This document shows positions 1 to 47,800 of a stretch of 64,000 nt of DNA, piece by piece (the stretch's first letter is position 1; every line of letters starts with the position of its first letter). Made by a program: the position numbers and the translations under genes. The notes under the pieces are model-generated. The model searched no databases and was not told where the DNA came from. It saw only the letters and a program-made list of their open reading frames with translations. Source of the DNA: Cyanoderma ruficeps (Eukaryota; Chordata; Aves; Passeriformes; Timaliidae); contig VZDJ01000216.1 in NCBI GenBank assembly GCA_008694505.1, forward strand, positions 994,612-1,058,611, written 5' to 3'.

Positions 1-1023
1 GGATTCATAGCATCAACAGGTTTCACTGCACAATGAAATTCTACTTTGTTACCTGTCTTGAATCCATCAGAGACTGCACTAATTTAACAAGAATACTTTT
101 TTCCCTAAAAGATGTTAGCATCTGGTTTGTGTTATTTTGAGCTCTGCATCGCCATCATGAACATAATCACTCGGATGGCTCCAGCTCTGTTTTCATAAAG
201 GAGCAAGTATAATTCATTCCAGATGGTCTCATCTCATGCAGAAAAAAAAAAATCATCTTTAACAGCCATTTTAAAACCTGACTTTAAAAATCTCTCTCCT
301 CCCACGAAGTGAGAGGTGGTGTTCAGCCATGCAGGTTTGACAGCCTTCCCCTGCTCTGATAACCCAGGGAGGACTCCAAGAAGCCCAGTGGCCAATGGAT
401 TTTATTTTCCCCCTTTTCTTCTTCTACCAAAGGCAGTTCTCCTGTGTTCCAGGGAATAAATCTCTGGTTTGCATTGGATAGGAGAGTGGGCTTGCTGGAT
501 TTATGTGGCAGCACTGAATGCTTCCCTCTGATGTGGTTTTTCCAAAGCCCTGGACTCAGTGCTGTGATGGTGTCAACAGAATTCAGCCCTTAGATGAGCT
601 GAAGAGAGGCCTTTGGAAAAGGAAGGAGAAACCTTTTGGGCCAGGCAGCACCTGAGAGTCAGGGGTGGAAGCCCCTTCAGGCACCAGAAAATGCCATAGA
701 AATGTGCACACCTGGAATCTCAGCATTGCTCCCCACCTCAGCCAGAGTGTTTGCTCAGGGAAAACTGAGCTGCACATTCAGAGGAGTTTTTTCCTAAGTC
801 TGGATTCCAAATAAATCTGCTCTAGGACTTCCTCAATCTTTGGAGTGTGTTTGTGTGCAATGTGCTGTGTTGGAATGATGGCTGAGCCCGTGGAAGGGTT
901 TCCTTTGAACTTGGGAAATCCTTGATCCATCAATACATTTGGATTATCTTTGGTATGGACAGCATTGTCTTAATTAACAACAAAAAAAGTAATTATGAAA
1001 AAAAAATCTTTTTTCCTTTGCAG
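1..1023 (+). other. MYH10: Partial MYH10 intron at window edge
   Basis: This is the 3' part of the intron before the first visible exon. It ends in a T-rich tract and CAG at 1021-1023. No other gene, repeat family or conserved motif was recognised. Short ORFs here have no protein-like content. Confidence 0.6.
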
Positions 1024-36570
<35,547 letters not shown>

Positions 36571-37321
36571 CGCCCGGCCCCGCCTGCATGCAGAGACCTT
36601 TCCCGCCCCGGGCAGGAGCCCCGCGCCCTGCCCCGCCCTGGAACTGCCTTGTGGCCGGAAAGCTGCCTTACGACCCTCGGCATGTGCTACAAGGTTCCTT
36701 ATCATAGGTCAACCATGTCTTAAGGCTCTCCAGCCTCACCACACTGTACCCTGCTTCAGATATAGGTACAACTGCTTTTTTTTATATATAGTAAACAACC
36801 GGGATCGTCTCTGTTCAGTGCATCTCTTTTCCAGATACTCATTGTAAAGCCATTTTATAAAGCATCATGTGAAGGATGAAACTTTTTTTTTATCAATCCA
36901 GAAGCGTCATTCCCAGCGGGTGGGTGGCCAGGACAGCCCCCTTGCCGTGGCTGTGCATGCCTTGTGTCCAGCAGCATCCTTCAGGCTCCGGGCTGGGCGC
37001 AGCCTCTCGGATCAGTGAAGACCAAACCGCACCCGTTCCTTTCTTTTCTCCCAATTGTTGTGATTTCCGCACACAACCCCTGAGTGAACTGTGAAAAAAC
37101 GGCCTTGGGAAGTGTTAGAGGGAAGTGTAGGGATGAGTGAGTAGTGTCCATTTTTATCCTGCAATCCCATTTGAAGTGTTCTCAGCACCCGCTCCATCCG
37201 TTCGTGTCCATGCAGTCCAGGCACACCGAGGTGGGTCCCCGTCCCCTGCACAGCCCGCAGTGCTCAGAGCCCCCGGGGCCCTGCAGACACCCGGGCTGGG
37301 AAAATGTGAACACCAGTGGGA

Positions 37322-37327
37322 AATAAA
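37322..37327 (+). terminator. MYH10: Poly(A) signal AATAAA (proximal candidate)
   Basis: AATAAA about 750 nt after the stop; use would give a short 3'UTR lacking the T-rich region and the CAGTATTA site. Confidence 0.5.
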
Positions 37328-37529
37328 CACACAGCACAGGCAAAACTAATTTATTAATGTGAGGCCGAGCCAGGCCGTGGGAGGCTCGGGCAGCCCCGGG
37401 GTCCTGTGGGGCTTGGGGCTCCCTGGATGGATGGATGTTGCCTGCCTACAGTTAACATGCCAGTGGATGTGAATCCTTTTTTTTTTTGTTGTTGTTGTTG
37501 TTTTGTTGGGTTTTTTTTTTATTTTTGAG

Positions 37530-37537
37530 CAGTATTA
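37530..37537 (+). promoter_or_regulatory. MYH10: CAGTATTA, miR-200b/c/429 seed-match octamer
   Basis: An exact 8mer-type seed match in the AT-rich distal 3'UTR, present only if the distal poly(A) site is used. Function inferred. Confidence 0.4.
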
Positions 37538-37944
37538 CAGTGAGTAGTTAGCGTTCTTTTTGTTTAAATAGCTGAAAACTGACATTACAGAAAGTGCCTT
37601 AGACACTACAGTACTAAGACAACGTTACATATATAATTTGCCTATATAACAATGATTTAATGTATTAATTTTGACTGTGCTTCATATCATGTACCTCTCT
37701 AGTCCAAGTGGTATTATTGATATTAGTGACAATGAATCAGTGTTAACTAGGAAACTTCCTCTGCCACATGCTCAAAACCCATGGATTCCCCTTTTTGGTT
37801 AAAAGCTTTAACATCTGTCGCAAAGGTTTTGTTGTGTGTGTTTGGATATTTTTAATCAAACTGGCTGTTGACCACCAGGCGTCTGACTGCAAATATCTTG
37901 TTTTCTTGTATACCCATATTTCTAGACAATGATTTTTGTAAGAC

Positions 37945-37950
37945 AATAAA
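37945..37950 (+). terminator. MYH10: Poly(A) signal AATAAA (distal candidate)
   Basis: AATAAA in ACAATAAATTTATTC, about 1.37 kb after the stop. Another AATAAA lies at 38025-38030. I take this pair as the main MYH10 end. Confidence 0.7.
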
Positions 37951-38050
37951 TTTATTCATTATAGATGCGGCCGCCTGCTCTGTTTACTTACTGGAAGAGC
38001 TCTCCCGAGGCTGGCATAGACCTTAATAAACAAGATATGACTGGAAGCTG

Positions 38051-38899
38051 CCTTTTCCCTTCTTCCTGTTTTGTTTGCTTGCTTTTTTTTTTCTCCTTTT
38101 ATTTTGACCTAAATACAGCATCAATGGCTTGGTCCGAGCTGAGCCTTTGCCTTTGAATGCCACTGGCAGGGCCCAGCTGGAGCACAAAGGAACTCTGAGC
38201 TCTCCTGCTGCCACTCAGTGCTGTGGCACAGCCCCACTTCTGCCTGCAGCAGGGTCTGGGCTCCAGCCTGAGCAGTTACATCCCATTTTTGGGGGTCTTG
38301 GGGTGCAGAACCTGCCCTGGAGCTGGGGCACGAAAGGCCTGGGAGCTGCAGGAGCTGCAGGCCAGGGTGGGAGCTCCTGGCTGGGTCTGAGGAGGGAGAG
38401 GGGATGAGGACACAGAGCAGGCAGCAGGGCTGGCTGGGTGCTGCTCCCACCCTTTCCATGGGACCGGTGGGCTGGAATCCCCAGCACTGGGGGCTGCTGG
38501 AGCACTGGAACCTGGATCAGGCCTGGGCACCTCTTCCTCTTTCACTGCTGTGGAGGAGAAGAGATGAGGAAGGGATGGAGCAGCCTGGGAATGGCCTCAG
38601 CTCAGCTCCTGTGCTCAGGAAACTCCTCCCAGCTGCTCCAAGGAGGCAAAAATCCCCTGCAAAGCAGCTGGAGGTTGTCAACACTTCCCTAGCTGAAATA
38701 TCGTGTCCCCCCCTCAGTGCCAGCAGCAGAGGCTGGGATGGCCCCAGCAGTGCCCGTTCCCCTGTGCCCAAACTGAGCAGCATTCCCAAGGAAGGGGTGT
38801 GGGATAATGTGGCACTGCCTGAACACTGGCCCCTCCCTGGGGCTGGGCAGAAAACCCTATGGAACAAAGTAAGAGCCACGGCCACTGGTTCTGCAAAAT
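38051..38899. other. Short intergenic gap between convergent MYH10 and NDEL1
   Basis: About 0.85 kb, GC-richer than the MYH10 3'UTR. No gene, CR1 copy or promoter-like element was recognised. The open frames across it (for example 38404-39042 +) lack family features. Confidence 0.6.
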
Positions 38900-41800
38900 C
38901 CACTGATTCCACATTAAAAGAACTTTATTTTTGGAAGATTACTCTCATTTGTTTTCATTCTTTTGAAACCACATCATGTCAGTGGCACCAGGGTGGAACG
39001 TACATCCTACGGAAACATGCCAGAGAGAGGCTGAATAAATAAAGCTACAAAGCCCAAGTTATGTACAAAGACCTCAGGCAAAGGTATTATGTTTACAAAT
39101 CTATGTACAATAAAACAAATGTAAACAGTCAAATGCAGCAGAGGATGCACAGGAAGGAAGGACCATACAAACCCTAATGGCAAAGGGACAATCCCACCTC
39201 CACTGCTGGGCCAGTGGGGTTTTATTCTCAGCATTTGTAACTCAACCACCTGGGAGCTGCAGAGCCCCTGAACGACGATTGCTGAACCCTCAGCTCCAAC
39301 CCTGGCTCCATTTGCTGGTTCAGTCTAAAAATCCACCGACTCTGAGGCACATGGACAGAGAAACCACACAAATGTGTTGCTTGAAAGACCCACAAGGTTC
39401 AGCCGCTCCAAAGTGTCACGGAAGCCCACAGGTGGGGCTGCACTGTCCAGTCCTACAGCACAGGGGGTGATGGGCAGGGGGTTCTTGGGGCCAGGGGGAG
39501 CAACAGCTTCCTAAAGCTCCCATGGGGTCGCTGTGTGTGGGGTGAGGGACGGAGGCCGAGTCCAGCAGGGCCAGGGAGCTGTGGGGCAGCCCTGGGGGCA
39601 CAGCCCCTCACACAGCACTGCCCACCCCTGCAGCAGGGCAGGAGCCCCAGGGAGAACAGCTCAGCCCTGCCAAGGCGTCTGGGGGGGCTGGGATGGGCAC
39701 CCCAAGTGTGCTGCCACCCTCCTCCCTCCCTGCCCCCGAGGAGCCTGGCCCTGTGTGTGTCCAGCGGGATGGGCCCATCCTGGAGCCCTGCTCTGCCTGC
39801 CATGGCTGCAGCCGCCCCTGAGACACCCCCCGGGGCACACGGGCCCAGGGCCACCACTGGCCTCCCCCAGGGCACTTCCACCAGGTCTGAGAGCAGCAGC
39901 TGCCGGCCTGGGAGGGGACAGGGACAGGGCAGCCTGTGAGGGGAGCAGCCAGGGCTCTCTCAGGCCTGTGAGAGGAGAGGGAAAGCCAAGGGGACAAGGC
40001 TGGTCTGTCTCCCAGACCGAGCAGGACTCGGTGTCCCCAAGCACAGCAGGACTCGGTGTCCCCAGAGCAGGACTCGGTGTCCCCAAGCACAGCAGAGGGT
40101 GGCAGCTCATGGGGCTGGGGCAGAGAACGTCCACTACAGCGACAGCAGAAAACAAACTGTATTGACAGGACATGGAGGGCCGTGGGCTCGGGGTCTCCCC
40201 TCAGGGTCACGTTCCACCGGGGTGGGAATGGGGAGGAGTCAGGAGCAGTTCTTCTCGAGGTGAGCTGAGAAAAGCATCCAAGTCCAACCTCCCGCGGGTT
40301 CATACGCTCAGGGGGAGCATTCCCGGCGCCGAGGACGGTCGGGAGCCCCCCAGGCCGGGGGGGCCTTGGTCAAAGCCGTTCACTGCCCTGGGAACAAGAG
40401 ACAGCCCCGTTAGGGGAGGAGCAGCCGGGGCAGGGCAGAGCAGAGCAGGGCAGGGCGGGGCANGGGCAGGGAAGGGCAGGGCAGGGAAGGGCAGGACTGG
40501 GCACTGCTGCCCCTCCCCAGCACCTCCAGCCCGGCCCCCGCTCCTCGCTCCTCCGCCCCGGGGGCAGGGCAGGGCAGCACCGGGACAGCTCCGGCTGCCG
40601 GCTCGGGGCTCATCCCAGCGCCGGAGCCCGCCCGTCCCGGCCGAGGTGACTGTCACTGTCCCAGGAGGACGAGTGGCCCCAGAGCCGGGGGCAGACAGTG
40701 GGGCTGTGCAGGGTCAGGGCACCCCTCGGGGCTGGCCCCTCCTGTCCCTTCCCTGCACAGCCCCGGGCTCTGCCCTGTGCCCGTGTCCCTCAGGGCTGGA
40801 GCACGGGAGGGGACACACACACACTCTGAGAGCTCAGCAGTGTCACAGAGCGGTCTCTGTGCCCCAACAATCCCCAGCGGGCTGCAGGGGAGGCTCCCGG
40901 AGCCTCCACAGCCCAGGATCCATCCACAGGCTCTCCCTTGCCCAGCCCTGCCTTCCCCGTGGGCTGGGAGAGCAGCCTGTGGGTCCAGCAGCTATTCCAG
41001 CCGTGCTCTGACACCTCTGTAAGGAGCTCCAGGCCCCATCCCAGCCCCAGGAGTGATGAAATTCCCCCAAACCAGCCCTGCAATTCTCAGAGGGAGGAGA
41101 AACCCCCAGCCCTGGAGGCTCAGCAGGTCCTGCCTCCATGGCCAGCCCTGCAGCACTTCCCCAGCTCTGCCTTTCTCCATCCAAGGTGGAGCAGCAGCCT
41201 GGATTTGCTGGGCCACAGCAAAAGGCACCAGACTGGGGGATACCGAGAGCTGGCACTAAAGCTGAGCTTAGGGAGGGGTTTGCCCAGCCTTGGCTTTCTG
41301 GTGATAGCATGAAAAAGCTACCAAAAAAAAAAAAAAAAAGGGGAGAGAAATCAGCATTACTGCAGTGGGAGACAGAATGAAAGGAAAAGAAAATACCTTC
41401 AACACAGCAACTGTAAAAATAACCAATAAAAGGTCCTGCCTAAGCTTCCACAAGTGAGCTGGGAAAGCTCTTGTGCTCCAGCTCCAAGGGCAGCTCTGGG
41501 AGGTGTCTGGAGCCTCCTGCCCACAGTGATTAACCCCAGCCAGGTTAATTAACCCCTGCTCCCCCTCCCTGGCCCTCAGACCACTCCAGCACATCTGTGA
41601 TGCCTGTGCCGTGCCCTTGTGCTGGGATTCCCAAGAAATCAGGCTCCAGATAGAGCCAGGAGCAGCATTCCCTGCTGGAAGTGTCCCTGCAGTGTCCCTC
41701 AGGGATGCTTCTGCCTGCCTGTCCCTGCAGTGGCTTTGTGTCCATATCCAACCACTCTCTGCCCTGATTACTAATTTGGGCTCATTAAACTGCATTTCAA

Positions 41801-44800
41801 GCTGTATTTTGTACTTAGCACCTCATGCCCAAGACTCCCCCAGCTCTAAGTATCCAACAAATCCTCGGTGGCAGATTCTTGTGGAGCTGAACAGCCTGGC
41901 CTGAAGGGGAAATGGAGCTGGTAAAGCACATTTGGAGACCTGGAACTGCACAGCTCTGGAACTGCCCCAGCTGTGCTGGGCAGGGACAGTGACACCGAGC
42001 AGGGACACTGCTGTCCCTACCCTCACTGTCCCCTCCCTGCTCCACCCCTGGCCATCTCCCAGCCTCCTGTGCCCTTGGTTGCTTTCCTGTCAGCCACAAC
42101 CACACCACGGCAATCAGCAAGTCCAGGGGCACAAAATGCTGAAGGAAAACCCCAACCAAAGGGCAAACCTTCCAAATGAACTCCCTCCACGCTTCCCCTG
42201 CATCCCTGCTGTGACCACTTCAATCAGAAACATGCACTTAATCTGAAGGATTAAACAGATGGAGAAAGCAAGCAGCACTCGAGCTTATGTTTGCAACAGG
42301 TCACAGCAGCAGAGAGGTTTATTTCAAGTCAGGAGAAAGAGCAATTGCAGCCTCGGGCTTTGATCGGGGCCCATTAGTGTGTGGCTCTACAACTACCTCG
42401 TGCAGTTACCAGAGCTGCCCCAAGCCCCAGGTTACACCACATGCAGCCAATCAGTGCAAATGAATTCATTTACCCATGACCAAGGTGGGGAATATGACCT
42501 TCTCACGCCTAGTGGAGAGAAAGGGAAAGTTTATGCAGACAAAAATGACATTCCTGAGCACAACCCTTGGGGCAACAGCCGGGGCCAAGCAAAGATGTTC
42601 AACCAAAGCTCAGCAAACGTGTGCTGGCTGAGCTCTGCATGGGCAAAACAGCACAGATCACTGCACCTGAGCCACCCACAGCTCCCTCTCTGCCAGGGAA
42701 ACCTTTAAATAAGGTGGAGCAGGGGCTGAAAAAAGCCCCAGATTTGCCAGGCTGGTGTACTCTGGGCTGTGGGTAACAGTGCAGAGACAGCTCTGGCTGC
42801 TGTGTGTGAGCACAGGCACTTCTCACACTCAACTTCAGCTCGTGTCATTAAAACAAAGCCCAAGGGATTCGCAAAAATCACCAAGAATTAACACCAGCTG
42901 TGAGGACATTGGCAGGACTGCAGGAAGGGGAACAAACACCTCAGGTTGGCTGTCCCAGTGCCAGGGCCCTGCAGAGCCCAGAGCAGTTTTGTTTCCTGGA
43001 CAAAACTGGACTGACATTAACAACCAATTAACAATAATTACAACAGCATAAACACAAAGTATCCATCCTGAGGACCATCCTCAGGTGTTGTTCTGCCAAT
43101 CCCTGGCATCTGGACAGAGCCTGCATGTTCCTGAAGGGACAAATCTGCAGGAAACTGATCTTACACCAGACACTGCTGAGTTTTTAACAAGCAGCTAAAC
43201 CCTGACTCCTGTTCTGCAGCCAAGCTTTGGTACAATCCCTGCCGGGCTCCAGGCCCCCCTAAAGCTGCCCTGGTCCCCTCTGAGAGCAGAGAGCAGGCCC
43301 TTGACAAGAGCTGGGGATGCCTCAAATATTGCAACCAACAAACTGGCAGGAGGAGGAAGGCAAAGAGAGCTGCAATGGTGGGGCTGAGTTATCTCTGAGC
43401 CAGCCACACCACGCAGCCACAGCTGCTCCTGCAGACTGGAGCAGGGTCACACTCACAGCTGGATCAGAGTCACAGCTGGAGCAGGTCACACTCACAGCTG
43501 GATCAGAGTCACACCTGGAGCAGGGTCACACAGCTGGATCAGAGTCACACCTGGAGCAGGTCACACTCACAGCTGGATCAGTCACACCTGGAGCAGGGTC
43601 ACACTCACAGCTGGATCAGAGTCACACCTGGAGCAGGGTCACACTCACAGCTGGATCAGTGTCCAGCAGCACTCAGGGCAGGGAGGGGAGTGCAGGGACT
43701 GCAGAAGGAAGAGGGAAGGGATGAGAAGGACAGGCCTGGCTCAGCCCCTCGTGCCCAGCCAGCACAGCCACCCTGGGCTGGGCTCAGCTCCCAGGGCAGC
43801 TCCAGGGCCAAGCCAGGCTTTCCTCAGCAGCCCTGGAGCACAGCACGGGCACTGCCAGCACCTCCTGGGCACAGGGCAGGGCAGCAGGAGTGGCTGAAGG
43901 GACAGCACATGGGCTACAGGGGACAAGGACAGAACAGTGGGGCCATGCAGCATCTCTAGCAAGTTGCAGATCAGCACATGAACCACTTGGAGCCCTTTTC
44001 CTGCCCACTAACACCCCCAGCTCTGCTGCAGCATTTCCTTCCAGGCTTTCTAAGCCTTCCTCAGCCCCAGCCTGCTCCTCCCTCCAGGCAGCCAGCCCAG
44101 ATAAGGAGTGTGATGACAATCTGCCTAATTAAAAGTGACCCCCACCCCACAGAGCAATCAGCTTATTTGTCACACCACACCTCAATATAGCCACGCTGCC
44201 TGCTAAGAGCTGCCATAATCCCTCCCCAGCATTTCCCTGCTCCCTGGAGCTGCAGGATCACTGCTGGGGGATGCAGAGCCCCCTCAGCCTTGCAGCACAC
44301 CCCGCCCCAAAGGCTGATTTGCACATGACTTTAAGGCTCTGAATTCTCCCTTTCCAAAAGCAGCTGACACCAGTGGCTCTCAGTGCCAGTTTTTAAGGTG
44401 CAGCTTTGCCCTTCTCCCCACACAGCCCGGCTGAGGATGACTGTGGGAAGCTCAGCTGGCTGCTCTGGCACTTTCAGGTTGGAAACAGCTCCTTTCATTC
44501 TCTAAAATAAATGCAGGATTGAGGAAGTGCTGAGTATCAGCGTTACATTGCACTGGTGACATGATGGGAGCATGGAGGGTGTTTGCCCTCAGCACCACTG
44601 GAGAACTCTGTGCTTTCCACCCCTGTACACCCACGGGGCCCTGTGCAGTGAGGAGCCGGGGAAAAGCCTCCTGCAGAAGCATTCCCACCATCCCAGAGGG
44701 AGCTCTGAGCAAGGCGGACACCCGGCGGGGCCGTCGCTGCCAGGAAAGCAATCCCTGGCTCACAGCAGGGAGGAGCCACGATTCCAGCACCAATGGCTCA

Positions 44801-47800
44801 TCCCTCCCCGCCCAGAGGGCTGTGACACCCGGGACTGCCTCCTCCCTCCCGGGGAACAGCCCCGCCTGCCCTCAGCCGCCGCCCGGGAGTCTCCGGGTGT
44901 GGGTTTGCACCTCCCCAGAGCACACCTGCAGCTTCGGCAGCCCCTCAGAGGGCCCGGGGGTCGAGCAGAGATGCTCTCCTCACTGCTGGCCTTGGTCACA
45001 GCCACCAGGAGATGGGGCAGGACCGGCACTGCCACCCCCCACGCCTGCTTTTCCCTCTGCTTCACAGAAACCCCCTCTGCGGGGCACTGACTCTGCTCCA
45101 CGAGTTGTTTCTCCTACAGGCCGAGCTGTGGTGGGCTAAGGACAAACAAGGCCTGAGGAGCGCCCCAGATGGCCCCCCCTGAGGGCAGGGCCGTGCCCTG
45201 GCTCACCCCTTGTCGAAGAAGGACGTGTGCCCTGGGTGTGGGTACTTTGTGCTGTTGCTGCTCATCACCGCGCTGCTGACGTTCCCTGAAATGTAGGATT
45301 TCCGTGATGCCTGGTCCTTGGCAAAATTCCTGCAAGCAGCTAATTTGGATTCTAAGGCCTGTGAGAGGGGAAGGAAAAAAAAGTAGTGTTAGAAAAGTAA
45401 TAATTAAGAGGAAGTATTTTGCTGCTCATGAGCCCGGGATTGCCATGATCAGGACTGCAGTGTGATCACCCTTGGCAAAAAAATGGGAACAAAGCTGTCA
45501 TTTCCTCTGTCACCCCACCACAAAGGAAACACACAGATGCTGATGCAGACTGCCAGACATTACTCAGCTCCATGAGGGCTCAGATTCTAGAACAGATGAA
45601 CTCTGAAATAATTACCCAAGGTAAGGGAGCCAAATCCTAACAGAAGTTACCCAAACTTCTTGCTTCAGCAGCTGCCTCGAGCTGATCAGAAGATTAAGAG
45701 TCTAAAGCAGAATCCTCAAGCTATGAGAGGACCTGTGCATTTGAAAAGTTGGTTTTTCCACCAGGATAACACCTCCTGGAATTTCTTTCTCCATCTTGGC
45801 TTGCAAAATAAAGTCAATTTCTAAAGCTTCACTGCCAGCCTTCCAAACAGGCCTGGTGAGGTTTTTACCTCCCTGTATAAAGTGACTCCTGGAAGAAGGA
45901 GCAACATCCTGATTCTCTCCTTTACTCCAGAACATCACCTGCCCTTTCTGCCGCCATCAGAGGCTGGACATCCACCTTATCCTGAAAATCCCTGTGGTGT
46001 AGATCCACCTTATCCTGAATATCCCTGTGGTGTAGATATCCTGAATATCCATGTGGTGTAGCAGAAAGTCCTTACTCATTACACCCCCCTGGGCACGGGG
46101 GTGTTCAGAACACTGCAAGCTGAAATTCATCTCCCCAAACGTGGGGTTTGGTCCTGTTCTGCACAGAATGTTCCATGAAGGGGACACTGCCATGCTGCCA
46201 CAGGTAAGTGAACCCTGTGCAGACCCCTAGGAATCCGTGGAAGTTGATTTAGGGATTTTGGACTGTACAGGCAGCTGTGGGTAACTCTGGGTGTCACAGA
46301 CTGTCCCCTGGGCACAGGCAGTGTGACCTGAGCCAAGGACTCCCTGTCCAAGCTGCAGGCAGGACAGCAGAGGGGAAACTTCCTGCAGGGACAGGGAGTG
46401 TAAAGTTTGGCATGAGGTACAGCCAAACCCCAAAGAACCGGAGCGGCCTCTAATTGTTCCTGGAGCAGCGCATGAACCGCGGCTCCGTGGCCCAGCTGTG
46501 GCTCAGGGCAGGCTGGGAGAGCAGCTTGCTTATTTGGCATTTCCTGTCCTTGCAGAGTAATCACATGGGATTGTCCCTAAGCTCCCTAAATCCCCTGCAG
46601 ACTCTTACTCACAATGATCCCCTTTTAAACGTGTCACTGCTAACCCCGAGCTGTCCTGCTGCCCTTTCAAACCAAGGCTGAGCTCGCTGCCTCCAAATGG
46701 GAGCAGCCAGGCGATTTTTCATGCCCAACTTTGCTAAAACAACTGTCTGTACTGCAGCTCCTGCCAGGCTCAGCGTGGTTACACAGGCTCAGGGCACGGC
46801 CAGCCACAGCCTCCCCGTGCCCCACTCACACACAAACCACCAAGGCTCATCCAGAAGCTCCTGGGAGCTCTGAAGTCGTTTCTTTTTCCAAGAGGAAAGC
46901 CTGGGTCCTGAACAACACTGCAACAGATGTTTAAACCACTTCTCCCCTACTTAGAGTGTAATCCCTCTAAAGGCTCATGCATTTCACTTCCCCACCAACC
47001 ACAGATGGGAGCATTTGGCTTTCTCCTCATTTATTTTCTCACTTTCTTACCAAAGGTTTCCAGGCTGGTTTTTCTTTCAGTATCTGTGGCAGATCTCCAT
47101 GGGAGAGGAGCTCTCCCACCAGGAGACCCTGGCAGGGTGATCCCAGCTCCAGACAGGGGAAGCTGCAGGCTCACTAAGGTAAGAACAAGTTGACAGTGTC
47201 CAACCCAGCACTTGAAAAATTTTTCTTCCAACTATGGATTTTGTCACCCCAAATTGGATCAGAACCATAGGATCAGGCTTTAAAAATCAAAATAGTTTAA
47301 AAAAAAAAGCATTCTCAAATACCAAGCAGTGAATGTGGATGATTTGGCAGCTCCAGAATGTACCCAGCACGGGCCAGGGCTGTGCTGTGACTGAGCACAA
47401 GGACAGGAGCCCCAGGGAGAGCTCAGAGCACTCACCCCCACTTTCCGTAGCAGATCTCCCACAATGTTGAGTGCAGATATTCGAGCTGAAGGAGTCAGTG
47501 GGCTGGTACCAAACCCATTTGGTATAGCTGCAAACACAGACACATCTTATTACTTCCCTCCTCCACAGTTCAGGTTTTGAAAAAAATTTAAATGAAACAG
47601 CTTCTACATAAAAAAAAACAAAAACCCAAACCAAATATATCTATAATCTTGCTGCAGACATTTCATACAATTACCCACAGTAACTGCAGGATCACTAGCC
47701 AGGGAAAATGATAAAGCTTAATTCCTGCCCACTGCCCTGGTTCCCTTTAGCCTCCCCAAGCAGAGTTCATGCACTCTCCATCTGCAAAGCTACTGACTGC

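Larger units (their letters stand above)
36571..38050 (+). other. MYH10: MYH10 3'UTR
   Basis: About 1.4 kb of mostly AT-rich sequence after the stop, including long T tracts at 37480-37530. Candidate poly(A) signals lie at 37322, 37945 and 38025. Length and composition fit the long conserved 3'UTR of MYH10. Confidence 0.8.
38900..40299 (-). other. NDEL1: NDEL1 3'UTR
   Basis: From the TGA at 40302-40300 toward lower coordinates. It holds a GC-rich 5' half with a short tandem at 40018-40095. Poly(A) candidates are at 39226-39221 and 38929-38924. The end position is inferred. Confidence 0.65.
40388..45206 (-). other. NDEL1: NDEL1 last intron, 4.8 kb
   Basis: GC-rich. Contains GGCAGGGC-type repeats with one N at 40463, an A17 tract at about 41323-41339 and a tandem array at 43434-43665. 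No CR1 or gene was recognised. ORFs such as 40172-41011 (+) run through the repeats and the N and are not credible proteins. Confidence 0.6.

Noticed and set aside
38404..39042. 212-codon + strand ORF in the intergenic gap
   Set aside because: No domain, no promoter, and it runs into the NDEL1 3' end antisense; composition looks non-coding.
40172..41011. Long + strand ORF over the NDEL1 3' end
   Set aside because: Antisense to the NDEL1 last exon, passes through an N and simple repeats, and has no recognisable domain.
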